From: Nematostella vectensis
Lineage: Eukaryota; Cnidaria; Anthozoa; Actiniaria; Edwardsiidae
Reading direction: 5' to 3'
Assembly: GCF_932526225.1 (NCBI RefSeq)
Contig: NC_064047.1
Span: 5,889,501 to 5,953,500 of the forward strand
DNA length: 64,000 nucleotides
The position numbers were made by a program, and so were the translations under genes. Below, piece by piece: positions 1 to 12,508 of the stretch. Under the pieces are notes generated by a model that was not told where the DNA came from, searched no databases, and was given only the letters and a program-made list of their open reading frames with translations. Position 1 is the stretch's first letter. Each line of letters opens with the position of its first letter.

Positions 1-764
1 GTCCTTATCTGGTCCAAACTAAGGAAAATAAAAATGAGCAATTACATATATCAGGCTGATATGCTATGATCCCACAAGATACCAAGTCAAACAACGCCTC
101 CATAACAATAAGCTTAATGAAGTACCTTATTTACTGGCGTATAATGCACATAGATAAATAGCGGAAATCAATAAGAAAATGCAGGGAGCCCATTGTATGT
201 GAGAAACATCACAAAATTGCTAAAAAATAACATAGTAAAAGGCATTACAAACAAAGAATATCTTTAATTTCCTCATCATGTGTTTTGTAAGAAAATAAGC
301 GCAAAAACTCGCTAGAAAAACAGCAATTATTTATGCTTCCTTTACTATTTTCTTGTTGTCGGCCATGGAATTTACTCAAAATAGTGGAATTGTCGTTAAC
401 AAACACAAGCTCGCATTCCAATGTTCCATGTGATAATACAAATTTCAGCGTTGATAATAACAGCTTTACAGTTATGCAAAGATGAGCTGCTTATGCCTAA
501 GAGGGTCAAAGTGATTATCACCTTCAAGTTCAGATGTAGAAAAGCACTGTACTTATGTATGTAAAAATAAAATGGATTATGAATCAGAGCATTTATCTCA
601 TCTTGATACTTCTGTTTCTTTTTTGGTTGTTTCTTATTTGCTTGCTATTTCCATTCAGGTGCATATTATACATGGGTTTTTAATTGTTTTTTTAAGGCCT
701 TGAACATTGGGGTGCAGATTATAATCGGGTGCAAATTTTACGCCGGTAAATAAGAGGGTCTTAC
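1..764. other. AT-rich sequence, presumed intron of the SCAF4/8-like gene
   Basis: No recognisable exon, RNA gene or repeat. It lies directly downstream of the exon ending at 765, whose GTAAG donor is intact, so it is read as intron. Confidence 0.5.
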
Positions 765-1888
765 CTGGTGTCGTGATTGACGAATGATCGAATCCATAAT
801 ATAAAGTGCTGGTACTTTATACTCTTGTCGACACTGCAATGTTAATGAACAAAATAATAAGTTAGCACTTTGACCTGAGTTGAGTCTCTCTGATTTGGTC
901 CTTTTCTTATTTGGAAATTTTAGCTTAAACAAATTAACCTGGATAATTTGAACACCCCACTAACTCAAACTTGCCTTGATCATATGTTATCACTCAAACT
1001 TCTTTTTTATCTGTTTTAACCTCAAATAAGTGATTTTGATTCAATATGATTCTAATTCTTAGTGAGTTCCATCAAACAAACTAGATTATGATTTTCAAAA
1101 ATAGTACCAATTAAGTTTAAAAAAAAAAACCTTGAACTTGAACCCTGCCTACTGAAACTGAATTTGGTATTAGCTAGTTTGAACAAGTGGTGTTACACAG
1201 CAATCCATTATGTATAACAGGTTGAAAATTGTAAATCATTTCATTTTCTGTGGTATTAAAATATTTTGTACTTGTATAGTCATATCACAATAAAACTTTG
1301 CTCCTTGCTTTTTTGGAGCCATGAGATGAATCAACAAATCTAACGGATTTTCTCAATTCATTGGGCATTGTGGCTCTCCCATTCTTATCGTCTGATCAAG
1401 TATTTGTTTTTATGTAACATCAAAGGCTGGTTAAAGTATACATAAACAAACCTTTTGGGCAAACTTCTCAACACTTTGTACAACATGCTTGTAATACTGA
1501 AACAAAATCAGAGGAAATGTAATTAGTTCGGCTTCACTTGAATGCTGCTTAGTTAATGCATCAGGGGCACAACGACAAACTTGTAGTTCAAAATAATCTT
1601 ATCAGAGCCTCAAAACTATCATAATCACATATAAATTCACCTTTATTCCTTTAACAGCGAGTCGAGTAATAGAGGCCACTTTCCCTTTAGAGATCGGTGG
1701 CTTGGTTTCGTAAATCGTGGACAGCTAAACAACCAGAGAAAAACGTTGATTTACAAAGAATGCTCAGATTGGTTCCAAAGTCGGTCACCGGTTTACAAAG
1801 TTGGGCAACACTTTACAATTACGTATTTCGAGTAAAATATAGAGCTTACCTCGCTATTGAACTGTCTCACTACTTCCATGTCAACCAT
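765..1888 (-). CDS. SCAF4/8: SCAF4/SCAF8-like CTD-interacting-domain protein, N-terminal exons only
   Basis: Partial gene; it continues past the left edge. Four coding exons: 1888-1850, 1724-1641, 1496-1452 and 833-765. All are phase 0 with GT donors and AG acceptors. They join into about 79 residues of a CTD-interacting domain (CID), starting MVDMEVVRQFNSE, then a KPPISKGK stretch, then YYKHVVQSVEKFAQK, and ending in YKVPALYIMDSIIRQSRHQ. The block KPPISK...VVQSVEKF...EYKVP.LY..DSI.RQSRHQ is characteristic of metazoan SCAF4/SCAF8 (RBM16). Those nuclear proteins bind the phosphorylated C-terminal domain of RNA polymerase II and suppress early polyadenylation. The remaining CID helices and the RRM lie outside the window; I found no further exon in 1-764. 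SCAF4 and SCAF8 cannot be told apart here. Start chosen because it begins the conserved helix; a second Met is three codons later. Confidence 0.8.
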
Positions 1889-4800
1889 CTTGAATTGCAG
1901 TGTCGTTTTAAAGGCTTATTGGGATTTATTCAACCATTTTGGAGGCGAGCAAAGAAATCGAAGAACATGGCGGCGAGGGAAGAGCGTGGTGCCGTCCCGG
2001 CATGCACCACAGCCCACGCTAGCCGCTGACCAGCGGTTTTCAGTAGTACACAGGTAAACCACATAATAAAGGCAGGTGTGTCACAAGGCATTTTTAGCGG
2101 AGCAAGCGCGGCCGCAGGCCGCGCGCGGAGCCCCATAGGTATAGAAATGGTCTATAACTAGGCCACTCAGTTTTTGTCTATATAGGTATAGAAATGGTCT
2201 ATAACTAGGCGACTCAGTTTTTGTGGTCAATGACGTCAATCTGCCAGCCAGCCAGCCGCGATCTGCCTCGGCACAGTCCTCCAGAGCGCGCAAAACAATA
2301 TGGCGGATGAGTATTTCTGCCTCTCTCAAAAACACACGAAAACTGACTGCAGAAAAGCTAAGAATTGTCGAAAAAGAAGTGCTTGAAAACAATCATTCGT
2401 AGAAATGCTAACCATGGATATGAACTTGTCTAATTATGTGCAAAAGACTGTTTAAAAGCATGGTTGAAAGTTTTAAAGAGTCAAGTCTTGTGCTCGAGTC
2501 AAGGTCAGCTGAAATGTCAGAGTAAGCCACAAGATAAAGAAAGAAAAAACAAGCTAATTTTATAGACACCTTCTCCGACAAGTGCTCCTATGTATTTGTT
2601 CTTGCACAGGCAGACGTAGGTAAGTTAGCGTATTGTATTAAAAGTACTTAGCGGAACGATCTTTCAAAGTTGTTTTCTTTTCAAACTTTGAACACCTTTT
2701 TCATTGTTGCATTTAATTTATACTTTAAGTACTTACCTCAGGGAATAAATATTCTAAGGCTGTATTTATCAAATTCGATCTCTAAATCTGCCATTCACCA
2801 TCTATCATAGGAAAATTATAACTACTTTTCATGAATAAATTGAATATAAGTTACCAGAGCTGTGTCACAAAGATTTTGGACCTCATCATAAACCTAATTT
2901 TTGTTAGAATGTTTATACATTCTCTGTATTCATCCGCATTGGCTCTCTTGTTTTTTTTCCACATATTTGCTGTATTTCATCCGATTTCACAAGATTTCTG
3001 TCCAAGTTGGGTTAACAACTATGATATACTAGAACTGGTTTCCTAAAACCTTAAAGAAATTGAGAGCTGGTCTCCTAAAACCCTAAGTATTAGTAATTTG
3101 TGAAAAAACAACATATATTTGATGAACACTTGAAATTTAAATTTACTATTCTGAAATTCTGTTTTGATTTTACTAAAAAGGTGCACATACATATTAGGAC
3201 CTTGAGGCTCTGTTATTACCTAAAAAATATGCCTTGTTTTTATACCACCTACAATATTTTCAATAACCCTGGGTACCTCAATGTTTTCTTACAAACCTTA
3301 AAAAAACTTCTTTTTTTTCATGTCACAATATAATGTGGTCCAAAAGTAAAATTCAGGTTTCATAGAAAGCCAAGACAGCTTTTTTGTTTTTTTTTTCCCT
3401 CTGCAGCTTCTCCTATAAAAGCTCTTTCAACCTCTGGCTCATCAGATCATAGAGCTTTATGAGACAGCAAAGTTCATATGTTCATTTTCTGTAATGGGTA
3501 TCATTTTAGAAAATTTTAGTTTGGACTATTTTTAGTTTCAGGTTTTATGAATTAGGTTTTTGTGGTATAATAATTATTTGTATCCTATTTTTAATTTTAG
3601 GTTTTTCAAATAGGTTTTTGTGATATAATATTTGTATCGTAAGTAAATTACCAGTTTTTTCTTAAATGCTTTTCTCCAAACTTCTTTAGGTTAATCTTAG
3701 CCAGAGATTCTGAAATCAAGCTGAGACAAAAGCTGCTGACTAAGAGGCATGACCCAGGGCAGGATGTACATATAAGGCATTGGTATTTAATGTAGGTCAC
3801 CAAAAATAAACACATACTAAGTAACAAAAATTAAGATAATATTTTAATGGAAAATTGTTCTAAAAAAATGAACCAGGGTTATAAAAGTAAAAAAACCTAG
3901 TTTTTTCCAAGTTAACCTGACATGTTCTTGTATAATGTGTGGTTAGTGACATTTAGGCAATTTAGGTTCATAAATAGTCTCTTGCTATTACAATGACTCA
4001 CTGAGGTAGTAAGTTAATCATAAAAAACAAAAACAGGTCTCCTATATGATCCCTTAAGATCATATTTAAAACTATTTAGAAATCAATTTTCCTATTTCAA
4101 CCTATTTCATATTATAGGCTAAATAGATGCTTATAAAAAGGATTCTGATTTTGATAATTTTAGGTTAACGGGTTCATTCTAGGTTCTTATATGTGGTTCT
4201 TGACTGTATAATAAAATAATGTACTCAAAATTTTTTCAAATATGTTGGAGTGCTTTTTATCCACCCTTAGCACCCAGTTTTTTGTGAGGAACATTAATTG
4301 ATCCTCATTTTAAAATGAATATGACCTCCTTTTACACCTGAAAGCCTCCCCTGTTAATCAAAGCATAAATTTATTTTGCTTATTTTGCTGTATCGGTTGT
4401 CTATCAAGTATAGTTTAGTTAATAACATCCTTAGTAATGTCAATAAATACTTTTTTACCTAGAACAAAAAACATATTTGTTCTAGGTATTCCCCAGGAGG
4501 ATTGGGAGGACACATTTTAATAATAATTGCAGTATTTATAGAACATGCAATCTTTATATGTTTTACATATGGGGCCGTTTTTGTGGGTGGTGGAACATGA
4601 TGCATAATGAAAGTGCAGGGAAGGGGGGTTCTACACAAGTTTATGCTGAAAAAAGTCATGCTGGCTCCGCTTTTAGGCAGTGCCTAAATCTATATATTAT
4701 CTGTCCTTATGGTAAAGCCACGACCGCGCCGGCATCAAAGCGTAGAAGGTCCTTGATTGTAATTGTGCAGGGGGTGCGCACGCACCCCTCCGCACACACA

Positions 4801-4900
4801 ATGGCCGAAGGTCCACTTTCGGTTCTTAATAGACGTGCTATTTGTAGACAAAACTATAAAGCATAAGCTCTGGTATGTAGCCAAATCCAACAATATACGT
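1889..4900. other. Spacer, mostly AT-rich, no supported gene
   Basis: Upstream of the SCAF4/8-like start. A GC-richer patch at about 1970-2340 may be its promoter or 5' UTR and contains two ATGGCGG stretches of CpG-island character. A short plus-strand reading frame begins at the second one (about 2300, starting MADEYF) but stops after 28 codons, so it is not called as a gene. From 2400 to 4900 the sequence is AT-rich with simple degenerate repeats (for example around 3540-3640) and nothing coding. Confidence 0.5.
2135..2225. repeat. Direct repeat, 47 bp x 2
   Basis: Two nearly identical consecutive copies of a 47-bp unit beginning ATAGGTATAGAAATGG, at 2135 and 2182. They differ mainly at one site (GGCCACT against GGCGACT). 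Confidence 0.85.
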
Positions 4901-5060
4901 ACCGGGAGATACCGAGATACTGCAAAGGCATAAAAGAAGCCTATTTGTTTTTTTTCAGGGGTGATCTCACCCCCCCCCCCCCCCCCCCCCCCCCGGAAAA
5001 ATTAGGTCCATTTTTTCGGATTTCGCACCCCCCAAGAAAAATTTTGGGTACAGGACTGAA
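4895..5060 (+). repeat. Dispersed repeat with poly-C core, copy 1
   Basis: Contains GAGATACTGCAAAGGCATAAAA, a poly-C run (about 4971-4995) and a terminal CAAGAAAAATTTTGGGTAC. The same order of blocks recurs at 47260-47410 in the same orientation, so this is a dispersed non-coding repeat family. Its class is unknown. Confidence 0.6.
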
Positions 5061-5215
5061 TTACCTGCTTTATGTGGATGACCTGCCGCTTGTTGACAGA
5101 TGCAAGAGTTGGCAACAGCTACAACATTTGCTTGATCTGAGCTTGACACATGAAAATGGAATGCCACTCAATTTAGATAAAACCAAAGTAGTAATTTTTA
5201 ATAATGACTGTGTGT
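5056..5215 (+). pseudogene. Non-LTR retrotransposon reverse-transcriptase fragment
   Basis: About 50 codons read LNYLLYVDDLPLVDRCKSW, then a spacer, then PLNLDKTKVVIFN. YVDD at the catalytic loop followed by an N-L-x-K-T-K element matches the palm/thumb boundary of LINE reverse transcriptases. Both ends stop abruptly, next to the poly-C repeat upstream, so this is a decayed remnant. It may belong to the same family as the LINE piece at 34.2-35.3 kb, which holds the following region. Confidence 0.55.
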
Positions 5216-5808
5216 ACTGTCCAACCCTTTCATATACGTAAAAGTGTTAGCCAAGCGGGCCACGCCCCACCTATATTCAGATATTTGGCTTATAATAACA
5301 AGAAATATAAGAAAATCCACGGAAGAACATTGAATCCGCCCCCCTTTCTTGAAACCCTTGCTTTGCCCCCCCCCCTTTTTTTTTGGAATTCCCCGGATCA
5401 GCCCGAAGAAAATAGAAGTGGCTTTAAGAATAACAAAGAAATCATAAAAAAATGTTATCATGGGCAGTATCTTAGCCCTTCAGGAAACAGCATTTCTTCA
5501 GGCAAAACTTCTGTCTCTCTTTATTTATTGAGGAAATTCAGCTTTACGCTATCACTACATCAATAAAAACATAGCAAAAGATACCATTATATTTATAGAA
5601 CTATTCCATTATGAATTTATTCCTGTTCTTCCTCAATCACGGTTTTCCAAATGAATAGGGATTTTAGGAAATATAAGAAAGAATCCAACAAGCAAGGGCA
5701 GTAGGACAGTGTTTTTCAGGCAAAAATGTACCTTTAGAAACCACGATTGCGATTGTAAGCATTTTGATAACATTTGTCAAGATTTTTCAAAAATCTGTCA
5801 ATCAAGTT

Positions 5809-6015
5809 TTAAATTTGAAACGGAACAAACTTGGTATCCTCATCATCTGGTGAAGGCATTGCTTTGAGGTGTGGTTGGAAGCCATCTAAGTGTAGGTCCA
5901 ATGAAAGTCTAAGGCTTTTGTCAAATGACATAACAACATCTGTGCTGCAGGGTCTAACCACCCTGTTGTACATATCAAGGTCGCAGTAAAGGACTGAATT
6001 AAAAGTCCAAACCAA
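5809..6015 (-). CDS. Short open frame of unknown meaning
   Basis: A 68-codon frame ending in a stop. Its second half (DKSLRLSLDLHLDGFQPHLK, then an acidic PDDEDTK tail) has the composition of a real protein end. No splice acceptor is convincing and no family is recognised. It could be a terminal exon of an unseen gene or a transposon relic. Confidence 0.2.
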   Translation of the reverse strand: MVWTFNSVLYCDLDMYNRVVRPCSTDVVMSFDKSLRLSLDLHLDGFQPHLKAMPSPDDEDTKFVPFQI

Positions 6016-6454
6016 TGGAGGGTTTTTCGTCTCTATTTTGTTTTATTTTTTTTATCTCATGCTATTCACCAAGACTTTATTCAAAATAGGCATCTAATCA
6101 GCATAGCCATAGCAGGCCTCAAATTATTGATACAGAGACATTAAGAAAATGTTGGGGGGGGGGGGGGGGCACAGCCATGTTCGTGCCCCCAGTGCCCAAC
6201 CCCATGCTACAGCCCTGAATAAGAGATGTGAGCTTCCTAGAGTAAATTCAATTTGTTCAATATAACAGTTTAAGGTTGTGGACATTATTAAAGTTATTGC
6301 TTGTCTTATATCATTGTTTGTTTTTACAATATCCTTCTACAGCTGGGATTTAAAGGTTGTTCACCTTACAAGAAATTTCAAATGTTAAAAATGTCATGTG
6401 ACTAATTATATCATTGTTTTCCTGGTAGAAGTTGCCGCATGTTTTCTTTTGGTG

Positions 6455-6602
6455 AGCAGTCCATGGATGTAGGGGGGGGGGGGCAAGCAGTCCATGGATG
6501 TAGGGGGGGGCAAGCAGTCCATGGAGGTAGGGGGAGGGGGAAGCAGTCCATGGAGGTAGGGGGGGGGAAAGCAGTCCATGGAGGTAGGGGGGGGGGAAAG
6601 CA
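6455..6602 (+). repeat. G-rich minisatellite, about 25 bp x 5-6
   Basis: Units of GCAGTCCATGGAGGTA followed by a run of 8-12 G. Five G-runs in 150 bp give strong potential for G-quadruplex formation on the plus strand. It lies downstream of the TFG 3' end. Confidence 0.85.
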
Positions 6603-6765
6603 GCCTACTATAACAGTCTGCAACCTAGAATTAACATGCGTGGAAAGTGGAATATACAATAAAACACATGATAATTAATTGGAAATGTCTCTTAGGTGGA
6701 CAACCTTTACAAGATCAGCGGTATCATTTTTACAGATTCTTACAAATCATACTTACTAAACATGG

Positions 6766-7018
6766 GGGTTCCCATGGCATTAACTAGGTTTCCCATGGAC
6801 TTAGAAGATTCCCATGGCATTGGCTTAGAAGATTTCCATGGCATTAGCTAAGAAGATTCCCATGGCATTAGCTAAGAAGATTCCCATGGCATTAGCTAAG
6901 AAGATTCCCATGACATTGGCTTAGAAGATTCCCATGGCATTAACTAAGAAGATTCCCATGGCATTAACTAAGAAGATTCCCACGGCATTAACTAAGAAGA
7001 TTCCCACGGCATTAGCTG
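6766..7018 (+). repeat. 24-bp minisatellite overlapping the TFG stop codon
   Basis: About ten units of GATTCCCATGGCATTAGCTA plus AGAA, with variants CATTAACTA and CATTGGCTT. The right-most, slightly divergent unit runs into the TFG terminal exon, and the TFG stop (7014-7012, minus) is the TAA complementary to the TTA of the CATTAGCT block. Confidence 0.85.
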
Positions 7019-10000
7019 GGGGGATAACCTTGGCTATAGTACTGCCCGCTGGCATATTGATCATAGGAGGGCTGTGTCGGCATCTTGATGGCTTGATAAC
7101 TCTGGTAATTGGATGGCTGCTGTTGTTGCTGCTGTAGTTGAGGCTGCTGCATACTCTGGTAGGGCGTGGTGGTGTATGTCGCCTGAGTGGAGGGTGGCCC
7201 CCCCTGGCTGTATCCCTGGCTGCTAGATGGTGCCGTACTCTGTCCATATGTGGAGTACCCCACAGATGACGGTTGGCTGTAGGCACCAGATACTGGGTAG
7301 CTCTGGCTATTATAACTTGTCTAGGTGAAACGAAGTGTGTAAGAATAAGGCAGCTTGGAGAATTAGGTAAAAGATTGCAGGATTTTATAACTCTACTATG
7401 GAGGGGGGGGGGGGGCTTGGTATACTCCCTAGAAAATTAAGAAATGTTTAAAAATTCTAAACACTGAAACAGCATAAAGTTGACAACAAATTATTTATCA
7501 TTATTTTTGTAACTGATGGACTTCCCCTCCTGCTAATATAATAAGATTATTTCAATTTCCTTCAAACATGGACATGTTTCAAGGAAAATGAGCAAAATTG
7601 TGCAAAATTTAATCTTGAATGCTTGTGGTTCTTTTTACCTGTGTTTGAGAGGTTGCGGAAGGTGCATAAGACTGTGCCTGGGGGTACTGCTGACCATTAT
7701 ATTGCTGGCTCTGCTGTACTGAAGGCTGCTGGGAAGGGCCCTGCATAGACTGAGGTTGTGTCTGCTGACTGGTTGAGCCTGCCCTTGGGGGGTAAGCTTG
7801 GGTTGGCTGATTGTTATGTTGGGTTGCCTGATTGCTCTGAACTTGTCCTACACGTGTCATAAATAATAATGATTTATAAATGTGACTTTGTCATCCTATA
7901 GCAGAAACGACAAATGTTAAAGCATTAATTTCCACTGGCTGATTGTGGGAAGCTATCACCATCTTTTTTACAGAATTCGAAGAATAAAAGTTTTGTTTTT
8001 CTATGGTTATTTCTAAGTTTCTTTACATATCTGTCTACTGAGTTTAAACCAAAACAAAACAGGGCAGCTACCACTGGCTACCCACAATGTATTGCAGAGT
8101 TTTAATTAAGATTATTGACTGTGTGGTGTAGAGCTAACCTTCACATGGACAAGTTTGTAATAGTATTTGGGCCATGATTGGCATTCAATTGTACATTGAC
8201 CATGGCATTAAAATATATTTTCAAAACAGGCCCATACACACATGATATGGGGGTTGCGAGGAGTGCAGACAAACCCCACCATATTCTTTTAAATAAAAAT
8301 CCAAAAAGTTCTTGCCATATCATGCCAAAGCAAAAGCATAATTCTTGAATATTTTGAACTTTGCAAACAGCTTACACCCAGTACATTCTTAAAGTACTTT
8401 TGCAAGATACACAAGACATCTTTGAGGTTTTTGTTATTTTCAAGAAGCCAATTTAGTTTTATTTTTTTTAGTCAGCAGTATGATACATGTTTAAAGTCTG
8501 TCTAAAAAGTTTATAAATGTACCTATCATAATGAATTTTGCATGTTTACCTGGTTCAGAATGACTTTGTTGAGGCGGTTGTCCTGCCAGCGGGTCAAACA
8601 TGGCAGTATTTACTGGAGGAGGGGTGGGTGTCGCAGTCTGTTTAGCACTCTGGTCACTACTGGCCCTAGCATCACTAGCAGCACCACGTTGTGGGGTACC
8701 TAACGACGCAAATAAGAAACTCAAGTTTATATAATATGCATATTTCATGTGCAACCGTGGCCACTTAGACAAATTTCTAAAACAATGGGTAATTGGGAAG
8801 CTGGAATTACAGATTTTATAAGACATAAACTTTAAAAGTAGGTGGAACCTGTCATATAAGGAAATGCACGAAAGTGTTTCTTTGATCAAATGATAAGTGA
8901 AGCTCATGCCAATCAGATGGCAAGTTTGATTAACTTTCAAAAACAAGTGGCCAAGTTAGCAGGGATCAAATGCATCAATAATAGGCGCCCCCTTCTCCCT
9001 GCAAGTTCTGTCTAGGCCCCCCTTCACCCCACCCACTAAAAGCAAGTTCTGTCTAGGCCCCCCTTCACCCCACCCACTAAAAGCAAGTTCTGTCTAGACC
9101 CCCCTTCACCCCACCCACTAAAAGCAAGTTCTGTCTAGGCCCCCCTTCACCCCACCCACTAAAAGCAAGTTCTGGCTAGGTGCCCCTTAACAGGTGCGTA
9201 CCCAGGATTGGCTGAGGGGGGGGGGGGGGGGTGCACGGTCATAGGTATCATATGGAAAAATTATGGGATTTGAAGATTCCTTAATAAGGAATGACTCACT
9301 TTTTGGCCTCCAAGGCGCCTGCTTAACCCCACCCACTAAAAGCAAGTTCTGGCTAGGTGCCCCTCCACCCCACCCACTAAAAGCAAGTTCTGGCTAGGTG
9401 CCCCTCCCTAAGCCCCTCCCATCAACAAGTTATGGCAAGGCGCCCCCTTCCCTAAGTCCCTCCCCCCAACAAGTTATGGCAAGGCGCCCCCTTCCCTAAG
9501 CCCCTCCCCCCAACAAGTTATGGCAAGGCGCCCCCTTCCCTAAGCCCCTCCCCCCAGTAAGTTCTGGCTCGCCTGCTTTGCATGATCTCCTACCTTTAGG
9601 TTTTGCCGCCTTGTCATCAGCAGGACTTCTCCCCATGTCACTACCTTGCGCTGGGTCGTCATATGTATTGAGCTTATCAAGGAGATATACCACACGGTCC
9701 CTAATGTGCGTCAGCTCTCGCCGATACTCCTGTACCATTGAGTGCTCAGGGGGTCTCGGGATGCCATTAACTGAAATTTGTAGAGCACATAAAAAAGTAC
9801 CATTACATCTACAACCAATGTATTATTATCAAATGAGGGTTTAGTACCTGAATTGGTTAGTACCTATAAAAATAGTTTTAGATATATCAGCAGTGGATAG
9901 ATAGGACTATAACATCAATATTAAAAAAATATATTAAGGCTTATCAGGGGAACAAGTATAACTTGGTTACACTGTATTAATCCTGTGAAAATGAATTCAC

Positions 10001-12087
10001 AAAAAAATATCCTGAAGCTTATCTCAGACACACGATCATCATATGATACACCCAGGGGGGGAGGGAAGATATTGGGGGGGGGGTGCTCCGAAAATCTTTA
10101 ACCACCAAAAGGAGGGGCTCCAGAAAAAGGTCCTCTAAAGGGAGGGGGCTCTCTTAGGAGCCGTACTTTTCAGCTTTAATATTTTACTGACATGATCTAG
10201 TTTGTAGCACAAATACAGATTGAACATTAAGCCAAATGACCAACGTTTAATACTTTTGTCTTTATAAACCTTATAATACTTCCAGCTTTCAGTACATAAC
10301 AGTTGGATTTACCGACCAAGCTTTCAGTATATAATATTTGGAGTTACCGATACTGTTTATTATCATTTAACAGGAACAAATGGAAATAAACTTCTAAACA
10401 GTGGTGGAGCATGCAAATCCACAAAACGATTATAGATATGTTTACGTTGGACATCATATCTCTTTTTATACAGAAAAATATTCTTAACAAAAACAAATAT
10501 ATACAACAAATATATTTTGAGAGGAGTGAGGGGGGTGATTTGGAATAATAAGTTCCTGCAAGCAACTGATTAAGGAAAAAAATCCCTGCAACCAAACCCT
10601 GCACCATTTTACATGATTTGTCATAAATAAAAAAATATATGAAATTATAATGGCCGAAACCAAAAGTTGTGATAAAAAGATGTAAAATTCTGAAATAATG
10701 ATGAATTGACTGGAAAAACTTTTTTGTTTATTGAGGTCGTAAAGGGGGTTGCACTGAAAATTTTTGGGTTCTGAAAGGGGGGCATGGAAAAAATGTTAAC
10801 AATGAAGGGGAGCTCTGTAATTGAGTAAAAATCTTCCTTCACTCCCCCCCCCCCCCCCACTGGTGTATTTAATGAACACTCCCTAAATGATCTAATAAAC
10901 GCCTGGGCGTTTTTGAGATTCCGATGCTCTGAGGGGGGGTGTTTCAATAGATAAGAGGCCTTTATTAGGGATGGGCTTTCTTTAAAACTATAATAATATA
11001 ACAAACCCAAGTGCAGTGGGGTTCTAGTCTCAGTCAGAATCATGTTGAATTATTGCCTGCATAGCAAGTGTTTTTTGACATTAAGCAAATCTCACCAAGT
11101 AGAAGCCAAACTCAGATTAATCAAGTATGATTTATATTACCAAAATTCCTATGTTGTTTGTTTTTAAGCTGGAAGGGAAGGTGGGGGGGCATTAAATAAA
11201 GAGGAGCATTCATTACAAACTTGTTAGCTTAGGAAGGGGGTGTTCATTAGATAGGAGGTGTTCTTTAGATAGGAGGTGTTCTTTAGATAGGAAGCGTTTA
11301 TTAGATCATTTGTGGTGTGGGGATATATTAAGGGTATATTGATGATTGACCCTAACTTGACAGAGACTCCCCTTGGATATTTGCCCCTGAATAGTGCTTT
11401 ACATGGCCAGATAACGAGCAACCTCTTTAAGAATGTTTTTTACAACAAAAACAAAACATTCTATTCTGACTTACCAAACAGAGTCAGTCTGAGAATACGG
11501 CTCATAGACTTGGCAAAGGAAAGATCTGAACTATCGAATATTGTAACCAAATCACCATCTAGAATAACAAAGCAAGTGCAATGGGAGTTAGACTGGTTAG
11601 AGGGAAATAGATGAGATGGCATGTGGAAATTGCATATTTTGAGACAAACATTATAATACTGTCTCATTAAGAATAACCAATAATAATTAATTAATAATAT
11701 CCAACAAATAACAGGCGCCCCTGTGCATTGTATATAAGACAGCACTAAACTAGTTATACAATGAAGGACAGTAAAAAGCTTGCCCTCGCGTCTAAATAGA
11801 GAATTCTTGCCTTCCATCTTATCATGGAAGTTTGAATTCTTACCTTCATCTTTATACTTTATCAACACATCGTCGGAGCTGTTTAGTTTACCGCGAAAAA
11901 CTCTCTGCATCATCAGAAGTAGCTCGTCGTATGTCAGGTCTTCGTTGTGGATGGGAATTCTTCGGATGTCATCCCCTAGTTGGGCTTTGATGATTAATTT
12001 ACCGCTCAAATCAACTTGCGGATTGGCAAAGCTGTAGTTTGAAGCTCCACTCCCGCTCAGAGTGAAGTTCTCTGGGGTGTAATTCAT
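7012..12087 (-). CDS. TFG: TFG (TRK-fused gene), ER-exit-site scaffold
   Basis: Six exons: 12087-11844, 11558-11475, 9770-9594, 8699-8550, 7847-7639 and 7320-7012. All phases agree. TFG is a cytosolic scaffold that organises COPII carriers between ER exit sites and the ERGIC by self-assembly. Exons 1-2 encode the N-terminal PB1 domain: [19 protein letters not shown], then a [15 protein letters not shown] acidic/OPCA-type segment, ending [11 protein letters not shown]. Exon 3 gives the coiled coil ([20 protein letters not shown]). Exons 4-6 are the low-complexity tail rich in P, Q, S, Y and G, with repeated SQGYSQ/YGQ/YPP motifs and a polyglutamine run. This order matches vertebrate TFG. Predicted length is about 325 aa against roughly 400 in human, shorter only in the tail. 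The start is shared with the divergent spacer to NSUN4. The last codons run into a minisatellite. Confidence 0.93.
8985..9568 (+). repeat. C-rich minisatellite in TFG intron 3
   Basis: Two related families. The first is about 41 bp (CAAGTTCTGTCTAGGCCCCC, then TTCACCCCACCCACTAAAAG), at 8995-9180 and again at 9320-9400. The second is 39-41 bp (CAAGTTATGGCAAGGCGCCC, then CCTTCCCTAAG), at 9405-9560. A non-repeat stretch with a run of about 17 G (around 9218-9234) separates the blocks. The array ends within about 25 bp of the exon 3 donor at 9594. Confidence 0.8.
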
Positions 12088-12508
12088 GGCAATAAGATAT
12101 ACTTTTAGTCAAATTGATGAAAGTTTTCTAAGGAAAAATTTCTACTACGAAACGCTTGGGTTCGCTTTCCGGGAAACGAGTAAGACTGGTAGTGAATTAC
12201 GTCATGTCACAGGGAAACCAAAAATTTATTTTGTGCACTATTTTTGTATATTTCTCTTAGCTTACTGAAGATGATCAATATTTTTGTTTTATTGGCAAGG
12301 AAATCGATGAGTAGCAAAAAAATCGTGCCATTTGTTTGAACACTGTGTATTGCACTAAAAAAAAATGCAATTTTGAAAGTTTGTTTTATGCGGTCAACCT
12401 GTGTTTCATTTTATTCACAAGGAACGCCTTGTATTTTCGATAATGCTTTACCAGATTTCTACACTTTCATCACTAAATTGTCGTATTTTTACAAAATATC
12501 ATGTGTTT
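12088..12508. promoter_or_regulatory. Divergent intergenic region TFG / NSUN4
   Basis: 421 bp separate the TFG and NSUN4 start codons, which point away from each other, so both promoters must lie here or in the first exons. I see no clear TATA box and no GC island. Assignment rests on gene arrangement only. Confidence 0.5.

Noticed and set aside
1697-2029. Plus-strand 110-codon frame
   Set aside because: It lies opposite the SCAF4/8-like exons 1-2, which have strong family identity and splice signals.
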